A DNA stretch of 7,868 nucleotides from Deltaproteobacteria bacterium (GCA_030688705.1 JAUYJH010000163.1:1-7868); one strand, 5' to 3'; shown: positions 1 through 6,391, counted from the first letter of the stretch. Numbers and translations: made by a program. Notes: generated by a model from the sequence alone, not told the origin.

Positions 1-275
1 TACCAGGTAGGGATCAGGATCGGGTGTTTGAGGTTGGGGGGCCCGAAGAGATGACGATGAAAGAGATGATGCAAAGGGCTCTGAAAGCCGCTGGGTTGAG
101 ACGGCCGATTTTGTACATTCCCAAATTTTTGGTGAGGCCCATGCTGGGAAAGGCCGTCGATTTTATCACGATGGACATTCACCTAGACATTGAACCCTTC
201 AAAAAAACATTTCCTCTGCTTAAATTAAAAACGATGGAAGAGGGTTTGGATACTTACATGAAGTTTAGGGGTTGA
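1..275 (+). CDS. SDR-superfamily NAD(P)-binding epimerase/NDUFA9-like protein, C-terminal fragment
   Basis: This is the 3' end of a gene cut by the left edge. The frame is open from base 3 to the TGA at 273-275, about 90 codons, so the GTG at 24 is only an internal valine. The sequence FEVGGPEEMTMKEMMQRAL followed by a proline-bearing RRPILYIPKFL stretch is typical of the C-terminal substrate-side region of atypical/extended SDRs of the NmrA/NDUFA9-like group. There, a 'vGGPe.lt..e....' motif precedes a hydrophobic helix. The end, ITMDIHLDIEPFKKTF...TMEEGLDTYMKF, matches the usual 'D...F...G....t.eeGl..Y' ending. The Rossmann nucleotide-binding half and catalytic residues lie outside the window, so activity and substrate cannot be named. 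The 3' end overlaps the convergent lipoprotein gene by 11 bp. Family assignment is fairly sure; function is not. Confidence 0.75.
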   Translation, partial: PGRDQDRVFEVGGPEEMTMKEMMQRALKAAGLRRPILYIPKFLVRPMLGKAVDFITMDIHLDIEPFKKTFPLLKLKTMEEGLDTYMKFRG

Positions 276-2601
276 TTTTTAATCGTCCTTTGGAGTGGGT
301 CGCGTAGTTGGGGGTCACTTGAGCAGAGGTGGTTCCTTCTCCCAACTGGCCGCTTTCATTTTCTCCCCAGCATTGAATATCGCCGTTGTCCAGCACGGCG
401 CAGATATAAACTTTCCAATAATTGCTCATAATCAACTGAACCGGCTTGGATGCCAAAAAAGAAATTGTCTGCGGCGTGTAATAATTTCTCACGCCGGCAG
501 ACCCTGTCCCCACGCAATTGGAAGCCGCGTTTTCTCCCCAACACTTGGCCACGCCGTCCACGATGCCGCAGGCGCAAGTGCGGCCCAATGCCAACTGGTT
601 GAAACCGGATAAATTTCCGGCAATCGCGGCAACGCTTCGGTCGGTCACCGTACTGCCGTCGGCCAGCTGGGCTCGTCCATTGCCTCCCCAACAGTAAATG
701 CCGTCACTTCTTTTGGCACACGTGGAATAATGCCCCACCCAGATTTGATCGACTCCGGTCAGCTTGGTATCGTCACCGATGCCGCTGTCATAAGTGCCAT
801 TGGCCCCAACACCGGTAACAACATAATCGGGAGTGCCGTTTTTAGACAAATCGCCCACAGCACTCCCCCAGCCCAGCCGGACTTTGCTTAATCCCCAGCA
901 TTTAACCGTACCGTCTGAAATTAAGGCGCAAGAGTGAGACTCGCCTAGGCCAATTTGTACCACATTGGATCCGGCTCCAAGACCCTGAACCGTTGCGGCC
1001 TTCGCCGTGTGCGCGGGCCAAGCATGGGAGGTGCCGTCTGTTCCGCATTGTCCGGAACCGTTATTTCCCCAACACTTCACACCCCCATCTTGAATAACAC
1101 AGGCGTGTGAAAATCCGGCTTTCAGGGAGGTGACTCCCGTCAACGCCTCATCCGTATCGGCGTCAATGACATTGACCGGGTAGGCATAAGATTGCACCGT
1201 CCCCCCGCCGGCCGTGGCATCGGCTGAAGAGCCTCCGTTACCGACACCCCCTGTCGAGCCGTCATTGCACGGGTTCCCATTACACCCCCAACACTTTACA
1301 GATCCGTCATGAAGGCGGGCGCAGGCCTGAACGCCGGCGGTGATCTCCACCACGTCGGTCAAAACGCTCCCGTCCTGATTAAGCACCGGTGACGGGTCCG
1401 CGCTGTATTCAGGGTTGTTCACCGTCCCTCTCCCCAGCTCGCCGTACTTATTTTGTCCCCAACAACTGACCGTCCCGTTAATCATCAGCATGCACAAATA
1501 GCTGTTGCCGCCGGAGACGAGCATCGGATTCGCCTGTTTTTTTGGGATGGAGAGACAGACGCTGTTGAAAGGGTCGCAAAGGCCTGTGCCGCAATCCCCA
1601 TTGTCCGCACATGTCGCTCCTTCAATGACCAAATCTGTGGAAGCAGAGGCAGAAACAGTCGATGCGGAAAAATCGAGTTTCGCGGAGCCGCTGTTGGGAA
1701 CCGCGTCCGACACTCCGTCATAAAGACAGACGGCGCACCATTTTGCATTCTGGTCGCTGTCGACCTTGCTTTTCATCTGTTTGTGGCTCAACGAAACGGT
1801 CAGATCGCTGTTACCGTCATCGTTCGTCCCCCAAGCTCCCGAAGCCCGCATGACACCGACGTCCACACTGTTATACAAGTTGACGACCGGCGTGAGCGTC
1901 CCCGATGTCGTGGTAATTTTCAAATAACGGTCCTTCGCAAGCCCGCACCGGCTGGCATCGGTTCTTGAGGCATCGACAATTCCGTTGGTGCCGGAGGTGC
2001 CATCTCCGTTGAACTCAATGTAACAGGTCAGCCCCTCCTTTTGCGTGTTTGTCAATTCGGCATCAAAATTGACAACGCATTTCGTGTTCGAAGCATCCGG
2101 CTGATAACAACGAACCGACTCGATATCGGTGCTAATCGCGTCGTTGGTGCCGTCGTTGATGAAGTTCAGAAATTGGGTAGAGACGTTGATCGTGCTGTTG
2201 CCGGAAGAAGCGATCGCACCCGATGCAGACCCGCTGAAACCGCTTTTGACCCCGTTGGAAGTCAGGGAAGCGTCTTCACATTCCACCTCGAATGTTTTGG
2301 AGCCGGAGGACAAATTGCTTATGTTGAAAGTCACTTCGGAGGCGCCGCCAGCCACCGTGGCCGTTTCCGTAATCGTGGTTTCTCCGGGGGCCGATATGGT
2401 CAAAGTGCATCCGTCCACATTGCTTTTGGCCGAGCTGGCTTTGCCCACCATCAGGGATTTTGAAACCCCCGTCGCAGTCGGGTTTGGGTTTTCAACAATA
2501 AGACTGACCGTGGCAGAGCCGCCCCCTCCGCCGGTTGATATGGCTCCACCGCACCCGATAAGGGTCAAATGACAGATTATGATAAGAACCCCTTGCTTCA
2601 A
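265..2601 (-). CDS. Secreted lipoprotein with seven RCC1-like beta-propeller repeats
   Basis: This gene encodes 778 residues from a TTG start at 2601, chosen because GAGGGGG lies 6 bases upstream. The start gives a compact lipoprotein signal MKQGVLIIICHLTLIGC, with lipobox L-I-G-C and lipidated Cys17. An ATG at 2649 in the same frame would add 16 residues but has no well-spaced ribosome site. After a Gly-rich linker come two low-complexity Ser/Thr/Gly-rich, probably Ig-like regions (about 30-325). A small cysteine cluster follows (C331, C337, C342, C349; pattern CADNGDCGTGLCDPFNSVC). Then come seven RCC1-type repeats at about 361-394, 420-456, 492-524, 549-584, 620-649, 670-699 and 722-756. 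Each repeat contains C-x8/9-C-W-G (for example CARLHDGSVKCWG). Seven repeats would close one propeller, and the paired cysteines suggest one disulfide per blade, fitting export. Similar proteins occur in Myxococcota-like bacteria with unknown roles, perhaps surface binding; no enzyme motif is seen. It is codirectional with, but about 200 bp downstream of, the importer operon and probably has its own promoter. Confidence 0.88.
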   Translation of the reverse strand: MKQGVLIIICHLTLIGCGGAISTGGGGGSATVSLIVENPNPTATGVSKSLMVGKASSAKSNVDGCTLTISAPGETTITETATVAGGASEVTFNISNLSSGSKTFEVECEDASLTSNGVKSGFSGSASGAIASSGNSTINVSTQFLNFINDGTNDAISTDIESVRCYQPDASNTKCVVNFDAELTNTQKEGLTCYIEFNGDGTSGTNGIVDASRTDASRCGLAKDRYLKITTTSGTLTPVVNLYNSVDVGVMRASGAWGTNDDGNSDLTVSLSHKQMKSKVDSDQNAKWCAVCLYDGVSDAVPNSGSAKLDFSASTVSASASTDLVIEGATCADNGDCGTGLCDPFNSVCLSIPKKQANPMLVSGGNSYLCMLMINGTVSCWGQNKYGELGRGTVNNPEYSADPSPVLNQDGSVLTDVVEITAGVQACARLHDGSVKCWGCNGNPCNDGSTGGVGNGGSSADATAGGGTVQSYAYPVNVIDADTDEALTGVTSLKAGFSHACVIQDGGVKCWGNNGSGQCGTDGTSHAWPAHTAKAATVQGLGAGSNVVQIGLGESHSCALISDGTVKCWGLSKVRLGWGSAVGDLSKNGTPDYVVTGVGANGTYDSGIGDDTKLTGVDQIWVGHYSTCAKRSDGIYCWGGNGRAQLADGSTVTDRSVAAIAGNLSGFNQLALGRTCACGIVDGVAKCWGENAASNCVGTGSAGVRNYYTPQTISFLASKPVQLIMSNYWKVYICAVLDNGDIQCWGENESGQLGEGTTSAQVTPNYATHSKGRLKINP

Positions 2602-2607
2602 GACACA

Positions 2608-2614
2608 CCCCCTC
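2608..2614 (-). promoter_or_regulatory. Ribosome binding site deciding the TTG start of the RCC1 lipoprotein
   Basis: Read on the minus strand this is GAGGGGG, followed by the 6-base spacer TGTGTC and then TTG. It is the best Shine-Dalgarno match near the gene. It places the start at 2601, which leaves exactly one short, well-formed lipoprotein signal peptide. The longer ATG start at 2649 has only AAGGA two bases away, too close to work well. Confidence 0.6.
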
Positions 2615-2653
2615 AACCGAAAGATAAGAACGTGCAAAAAAAGGGCCATATTC

Positions 2654-2681
2654 CTTATAGTTAGGCATTAGAATAGCCCAA
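2654..2681 (-). promoter_or_regulatory. Possible sigma-70 type promoter for the RCC1 lipoprotein gene
   Basis: On the minus strand TTGGGC (2681-2676) is followed after 16 bases by TATAAG (2659-2654). The -10 matches the consensus at five of six bases and the -35 at three of six. Transcription would begin near 2647, giving a leader of about 45 bases to the TTG start with its ribosome site. It would also place the alternative ATG at 2649 at or before the first transcribed base, which argues against that ATG. Weak -35, so tentative. Confidence 0.33.
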
Positions 2682-2723
2682 TAAGGTCATTGAGTTAGTC
2701 TTGGGGTGGGGTTCGATGAAAAA

Positions 2724-2764
2724 TTGACATGCGTCAAAATAAAGATTTCGTCAATTTATTGACG
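2724..2764. promoter_or_regulatory. Two adjacent inverted repeats built from GTCAA/TTGAC half-sites
   Basis: The gap between the ABC ATPase and the lipoprotein gene holds TTGACATGCGTCAA (2724-2737) and CGTCAATTTATTGACG (2749-2764). Both have perfect arms around 4-base spacers, the half-site order is reversed between them, and their centres are 26 bp apart. Four copies of one 5-bp half-site in 41 bp look like a dimeric regulator's operator, placed upstream of the lipoprotein promoter candidate. Alternatively the second repeat could form a weak hairpin at the 3' end of the importer transcript, although its stem is short and AT-rich for a terminator. No known regulator consensus is claimed. Confidence 0.45.
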
Positions 2765-2797
2765 CTCATTTTGATAAACCATGATTATTAAAGATTT

Positions 2798-3562
2798 TTA
2801 TGTTTTGGCAATGACACGGACTAACTCACCATCAACCCGCTTGATGCCCCCCAAAAAATCGCGGACAAAATCGCTTTTCGGGTTTTCGTAAAAATCTTTG
2901 GGGGTCCCCTGTTGGATTATTTTTCCGGCATCGATGAGAACAATATGATCGGAAAGATAAAAGGCCTCTTCCTGATCATGGGTCACAAACAAAATGGTCA
3001 GCCCCAATTCTTTTTGAAGCCGCTTGATCTCTTCGCGCATTTTAATCCGAAGAGACTGGTCCAGATTGGATAAAGGCTCATCGCAAAGCAGAACCTCCGG
3101 TTCCACCACAAGCGCCCTGGCCACGGCGACCCTCTGTTGTTCCCCGCCAGAAAGCTGGTTCGGGGCCCTTTTTTCTTTTCCGGTGAGCCCCACCCTTTTT
3201 AAAATTTTCTCAACCCTTTCTTTGATCTCTCTTCGCGGCAAATTGCGGACGCGCAATCCAAAGGCGACATTTTCAAAAACACTCATGTGGGGAAAAAGGG
3301 CGTAACTTTGAAATATCATGGCCACAGGGCGTTTGTTGGGTGGGAGCCCGTTCATATTGTGATTGGCAATGGAAACAGAGCCGGCGGTCGGTGTTTCAAA
3401 ACCGGCGATCATTCTTAAAATGGTTGTCTTGCCGCAGCCAGAAGACCCAAGCAGGGTAACCAATCGGCCCGATTCGACTTCCAACGAAAAATGGTCGACG
3501 GCGGCAATCTCGCGCCGTTTTTCCTGAAACACTTTTGTTAAGTCGCGAATGGATACTTGCAT
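2798..3562 (-). CDS. ABC transporter ATP-binding protein, FbpC/PotA-like
   Basis: This is the cytoplasmic ATPase that powers the importer encoded upstream. The 254 residues from the ATG at 3562 (MQVSIRDLTKVF) contain all the nucleotide-binding motifs: Walker A GSSGCGKT (39-46), Q-loop Q85 in FQSYALFPHMSV, signature LSGGEQQRVAVARAL (137-151), Walker B VLLCDEP (157-163), D-loop SNLD (165-168) and switch histidine H195 in FVTHDQEEA. The SYALFPHM and SNLDQSLR segments are typical of the Fe3+/spermidine/sulfate/sugar (CUT1-like) ATPases. The protein stops about 15 residues after the DFLG segment, so it lacks the C-terminal TOBE regulatory domain carried by most FbpC/PotA proteins of about 350 residues. 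The frame continues upstream to an ATG at 3649, but those residues (SLRARRAKQS..., FVVSLLAMT) are translated repeat DNA. The start at 3562 (or ATG at 3574) has no good ribosome site. It is the last gene of the operon. Confidence 0.9.
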   Translation of the reverse strand: MQVSIRDLTKVFQEKRREIAAVDHFSLEVESGRLVTLLGSSGCGKTTILRMIAGFETPTAGSVSIANHNMNGLPPNKRPVAMIFQSYALFPHMSVFENVAFGLRVRNLPRREIKERVEKILKRVGLTGKEKRAPNQLSGGEQQRVAVARALVVEPEVLLCDEPLSNLDQSLRIKMREEIKRLQKELGLTILFVTHDQEEAFYLSDHIVLIDAGKIIQQGTPKDFYENPKSDFVRDFLGGIKRVDGELVRVIAKT

Positions 3563-3568
3563 ATTATG

Positions 3569-3648
3569 TGTCATTGCGAGGAGTGAAACGACGAAGCAAT
3601 CTCTCGTTGTGAGCGTGGATTGCTTCGCCCTTCGGGCTCGCAATGACA
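3569..3648. repeat. Palindromic repeat element between permease and ATPase genes
   Basis: An 80-bp imperfect palindrome begins TGTCATTGCGAG (3569-3580) and ends with the exact complement CTCGCAATGACA (3637-3648). An inner pair, GAAGCAATC (3593-3601) and GATTGCTTC (3618-3626), continues the stem. It fills almost the whole 91-bp gap between the permease stop (3654) and the ATPase start (3562). The wording TCATTGCGAG...GAAGCAATC is that of a dispersed repeat common in many bacterial genomes, non-coding and probably a MITE- or REP-like element. As RNA it should fold into a long hairpin that could alter message stability or the output of the ATPase gene. Being a repeat is near certain from its symmetry; its mobility is inferred. 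Confidence 0.85.
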
Positions 3649-3653
3649 ATGTT

Positions 3654-5249
3654 TTACACCCCTCTCAATGCGCCACCCAATCCGCGCGTGCTGACCAACC
3701 CCACAAAAAATTTGATGCCGAGCAACACCAAAATCACAATGGCGATCAAAATCAGGGAGAGGGCTGCCGCATAAGACAGTTCTCCATTTTCCACCAGCCC
3801 CAAAATATCGACCGTCACCAAAGACCAGTTTCCCGAAACGACAAACACGACGGCACTGATGGCGGTGATCGCTTTCACAAAACTATAGGCCCAGCCGGTA
3901 AAAAAAGCGGGTGCCATCAGTGGCAGAGTAACGCGGCGAAAAAGCCCCCATCCCTTGGCCCCCAAATTCATCGCCGCCTCTTCAATGCTTTTATCAACCT
4001 GATTTAAAACGGCAACCCCCGCCTGCAATCCCACCGGCAGATTCCTCACCACAAACAAAAGGAGAATAATGGCCCACGTTCCCTGCAAAACGGGAAGACC
4101 CAAAACGGGCTTGTTAAAGGCAATCGCGTAGCTCAAACCCAAAACGGTTCCGGGAACGGCAAAGGCAAACAGGGTAACCGCCTCCAAAAGCCTGCGGCCC
4201 AAAAATTTCCGCCGCACCACCAGATAGGCGATCGCCATCCCCAAAAGACCGGTTATCGGCCCGGAGATAAAAGCCAGAAAAACGGAATCGAAAAGGGTTT
4301 TGGACGAAAGCTCCCAGACCTCTTTGAAATTGCCCAAGGTGAATGCAAACCCAACCCCCCAAGCCTTGGTGACGCTCCCGACGCAGATCATCCCGTACAT
4401 CAAAATGATGAGAAGGCTGTAAAGAGAGCAGAGAAGAAACAACACCCTTCTCGGTTTTTTCCCGAGCCAATCAAAAGACGACCCCTGCGATTTGCCGCCG
4501 ACCACCACGACGCTTTTTTTCAAAAACAACCGCTGGCCGAAAAACGCGATGAGCGACGGGGCCAAAAGCATCAGCGCCATCGCGGTGGCCGCGTGGATAT
4601 TGTAAAAGGAGGTCATTTCCATGTAGGCCTTGACCGCCAGCACCTCAAAATTGCCCGAAAGGATCAAAGGATTGCCAAAATCGGCCAGCGATTCCATAAA
4701 AACCAGCAAAAAAGAGCTGATGAGGCCGTGTTTGGCCAGCGGTAAAACAATTTTCAAAAAGGTATAGCGGCGGCCTGCCCCCAGATTGAGAGCGGCCTCT
4801 TTCATGGAGGCCGGAATCGCCTCCAAAACCCCTTTCAAAATAAGATAAGCAGTGGGGGTGTAGGCCAAAACCTCCACCAAGGCCAACCCCCAAAACCCGT
4901 AGATTGGAAAGAGGGGGGTCCCCGCAAAAACGGTCTGCGTGATGACCCCCTGTCTGCCGAAAAGCAGAATCATGGCTATCGCCAAAACAAACGGCGGCGA
5001 AATAAGGGGGAGTGTCGCAAGGCTCGCGAATATTTTTCTTCCGAAAAGTTTTTTTTGCGTGGTTGCGAGTGCCAAGACAAAACCGAAAAGGGAGGCCAAG
5101 AACCCCACAACGGCGCCCAATTTTAAACTGTTTAAAAAAGGGGTCCAGATTTGCGCATCCAGGACAGGCCGCTCAAACCCGACAAAAAGATGCCCCAAAG
5201 GGTAGAGGACGAAGAGGAAGAAGAATAAAAAAAGAAATGTTAGGAACAT
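3654..5249 (-). CDS. ABC transporter permease, fused two-domain FbpB-like inner-membrane protein
   Basis: The 531 residues from the ATG at 5249 (MFLTFLFLFFFLF) form two homologous permease halves joined by a hydrophilic linker near residues 246-268 (GGKSQGSSFDWLGKKPRR). Each half has about six hydrophobic segments and an EAA loop that docks on the ATPase: EAALNLGAGRRYTFLKIVLP at 151-170, and EEAAMNLGAKGWGLFRRV beginning at 423. The length and duplicated layout are those of FbpB/AfuB-type binding-protein-dependent permeases, in which one chain makes the whole channel. The frame is open further upstream to 5321, but that extension (RLTPTLSLWERG) is repeat-encoded. The start at 5249 has GAGGGGGG 8 bases upstream. 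It sits between the binding protein and the ATPase in fbpABC order, separated from both by repeat-filled gaps. Substrate is not predictable from the permease alone. Confidence 0.9.
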   Translation of the reverse strand: MFLTFLFLFFFLFVLYPLGHLFVGFERPVLDAQIWTPFLNSLKLGAVVGFLASLFGFVLALATTQKKLFGRKIFASLATLPLISPPFVLAIAMILLFGRQGVITQTVFAGTPLFPIYGFWGLALVEVLAYTPTAYLILKGVLEAIPASMKEAALNLGAGRRYTFLKIVLPLAKHGLISSFLLVFMESLADFGNPLILSGNFEVLAVKAYMEMTSFYNIHAATAMALMLLAPSLIAFFGQRLFLKKSVVVVGGKSQGSSFDWLGKKPRRVLFLLCSLYSLLIILMYGMICVGSVTKAWGVGFAFTLGNFKEVWELSSKTLFDSVFLAFISGPITGLLGMAIAYLVVRRKFLGRRLLEAVTLFAFAVPGTVLGLSYAIAFNKPVLGLPVLQGTWAIILLLFVVRNLPVGLQAGVAVLNQVDKSIEEAAMNLGAKGWGLFRRVTLPLMAPAFFTGWAYSFVKAITAISAVVFVVSGNWSLVTVDILGLVENGELSYAAALSLILIAIVILVLLGIKFFVGLVSTRGLGGALRGV

Positions 5250-5257
5250 TATTGTAT

Positions 5258-5265
5258 CCCCCCTC
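5258..5265 (-). promoter_or_regulatory. Permease ribosome binding site, overlapping a repeat hairpin
   Basis: On the minus strand GAGGGGGG lies 8 bases (ATACAATA) before the permease ATG at 5249. Most of it belongs to the outer arm of the CCCTCTCCC/GGGAGAGGG hairpin at 5261-5281. The repeat therefore appears to supply the ribosome site. Pairing of the stem could hide part of it. Confidence 0.5.
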
Positions 5266-5292
5266 TCCCAGAGGGAGAGGGTTGGGGTGAGC
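5261..5292. repeat. GC-rich hairpin repeat (CCCTCTCCC...GGGAGAGGG type)
   Basis: CCCTCTCCC (5261-5269) and GGGAGAGGG (5273-5281) are perfect 9-bp complements around a 3-base loop, followed by TTGGGGTGAG. This wording is that of a dispersed repeat seen in many proteobacterial and related genomes, often translated by mistake as LTPTLSLWERG-like peptides, as happens here upstream of the permease. It directly abuts the next palindromic element at 5294. It could act as an RNA stem in the message leader of the permease gene. Confidence 0.75.
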
Positions 5293-5293
5293 C

Positions 5294-5377
5294 TGTCATT
5301 CCGGAATTTTTGCGAATGCAAAAATATCCGGAATCCAGATTAAAAATTCCTGGATTCCGGCTTTCGCCGGAATGACA
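5294..5377. repeat. Palindromic repeat element between binding-protein and permease genes
   Basis: An 84-bp element has perfect 11-bp ends TGTCATTCCGG (5294-5304) and CCGGAATGACA (5367-5377). A second perfect pair lies inside: CCGGAATCCAG (5328-5338) and CTGGATTCCGG (5350-5360). Two small hairpins also occur, TTTTTGC-GAAT-GCAAAAA (5307-5324) and CCGGC-TTTC-GCCGG (5357-5370). The TGTCATTCCGG...GGATTCCGG wording is a common dispersed bacterial repeat. Its TGTCATT/AATGACA tips are the same as those of the element at 3569-3648. It lies just after the binding-protein gene on the minus-strand transcript, where a strong hairpin may protect that message from 3' exonuclease, as REP elements do after malE in Escherichia coli; that role is inferred. 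Confidence 0.85.
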
Positions 5378-5409
5378 ATAGGGAAAACACGTTTTACTTC
5401 CTCTCACTC

Positions 5410-6390
5410 CTATTTCTTTATCGTCTGGCGCCAGCGGGTCAACAAAAGATTGCGCTTAAGACCCAGCGCGGGATTCATGTCAATCAACTTGAGATCGGTT
5501 GGCCCGCCCAAACCTTTGGGAGTTTTCGCCCCGGGCAAAATCGGGTAGCGCCCCCACTTGTGCATCAGGTTTTGCCCCCTCAAAGAAACCATCCAGTCGA
5601 TAAATTTTTGGGCCGCCTCTTTTTCTTTGGCCCCTTTGATAATCGCAACACCCCCAATTTCATAGGGCGTTCCCTCTTTTGGATAACTGACTGACACCGG
5701 AAACCCGCGTGACGTAGCCTTGCGCCAAATATCCTGGCTGAAGGCAACGCCGGCCCCCACTTCACCCAAGGCGGTCTCCAACACCGGCCCAGAGCCCGAT
5801 TTGGTATAGTGCCTCATATTTTTATCGAGTTTTTTCCAATATTGCAGAGCCCCATCCTCCCCCATCAACTGCACCAGACCGGCATAGAGTGTGAAACCGG
5901 TGCCGGAGGTATAAGGGAGGGCCACCGCAATTTCATTTTTATAAACGGGTAACAGCAAATCTTCCCAAGATAAAGGGGGTTGCAAACCCTTTTTTACCAA
6001 AAAAGGCTTGTAGGTAATGAAACCCAGAGAACCAAAATAGATGCCGGTCCAATAGCCTTTTGCATCACGGAATTTTTCCGGAATTTTTTGTGTCGCCGCC
6101 GAAGAATACGGTTCGAGCAATTTTTCATCCGCAGCGGCGATGTAATCGAGGCTTGGCCCCCCAAACCAGACACTTTGCGTCGGATTATTTTTTTCGGCCT
6201 TAAGCCTCGCCACCACCTCCCCCGCCGAAAGGCGAATCGTCGTCACCGCAATTTTAGTCTCGGCCTGAAATTGTTTTAAATACTCCTTAGCCTCGAGAGG
6301 ATCGAGCGAGGTAACAACGTGGAGTGTGCCGCTTTGAGCCTGCGCCGAAAATCCGAGGAGCAAACAGGCTAATAAATAATAAATAATCAT
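5410..6390 (-). CDS. Periplasmic ABC solute-binding protein, FbpA/AfuA-like, ligand uncertain
   Basis: This 326-residue protein has a Sec signal MIIYYLLACLLLGFSAQA with probable cleavage after AQA (residue 18), although its n-region unusually carries no Lys or Arg. The mature part follows the AfuA/FbpA-type binding fold: LHVVTSLDP at the start, VWFGGPSLDYIAAADEKLL (74-92), GIYFGSLGFITYKP (116-129), SWEDLL (141-146), LPYTSGTGFT (158-167), YTKSGSGPV (195-203), VAFSQDIWRKA (215-225) and PYEIGGVAIIKGA (242-254), ending in a helical KFIDWMVS stretch. In FbpA the iron is held by two adjacent tyrosines; the corresponding segment here appears to be VAFSQDIW, with none, so iron, phosphonate, thiamine-like or other ligands are all possible. 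The ATG at 6390 is the only start, because an in-frame TGA lies three codons upstream. Its GGAG site lies 10 bases upstream within the last codons of the AAA ATPase gene. Confidence 0.87.
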   Translation of the reverse strand: MIIYYLLACLLLGFSAQAQSGTLHVVTSLDPLEAKEYLKQFQAETKIAVTTIRLSAGEVVARLKAEKNNPTQSVWFGGPSLDYIAAADEKLLEPYSSAATQKIPEKFRDAKGYWTGIYFGSLGFITYKPFLVKKGLQPPLSWEDLLLPVYKNEIAVALPYTSGTGFTLYAGLVQLMGEDGALQYWKKLDKNMRHYTKSGSGPVLETALGEVGAGVAFSQDIWRKATSRGFPVSVSYPKEGTPYEIGGVAIIKGAKEKEAAQKFIDWMVSLRGQNLMHKWGRYPILPGAKTPKGLGGPTDLKLIDMNPALGLKRNLLLTRWRQTIKK

Positions 6391-6391
6391 T

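Noticed and set aside
363..1470. Regularly recurring CCCCARCA words resembling an array of DNA repeats
   Set aside because: They are codons for the conserved C-W-G of the RCC1 repeats, at uneven spacing and in frame. This is not a CRISPR or tandem DNA array.
1453..2572. Long plus-strand open frames opposite the lipoprotein gene (up to 171 codons)
   Set aside because: They are antisense to a well-supported gene with repeats and a lipoprotein signal. They overlap each other in different frames and show no recognisable domains.
3549..4007. 152-codon plus-strand frame crossing the repeat and the permease end
   Set aside because: Its first part is translated repeat DNA and the rest is antisense to the permease.
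5384..5395. Small palindrome AAAACACGTTTT after the binding-protein gene
   Set aside because: The arms are only 5 bp and AT-rich, with no context to separate it from chance.
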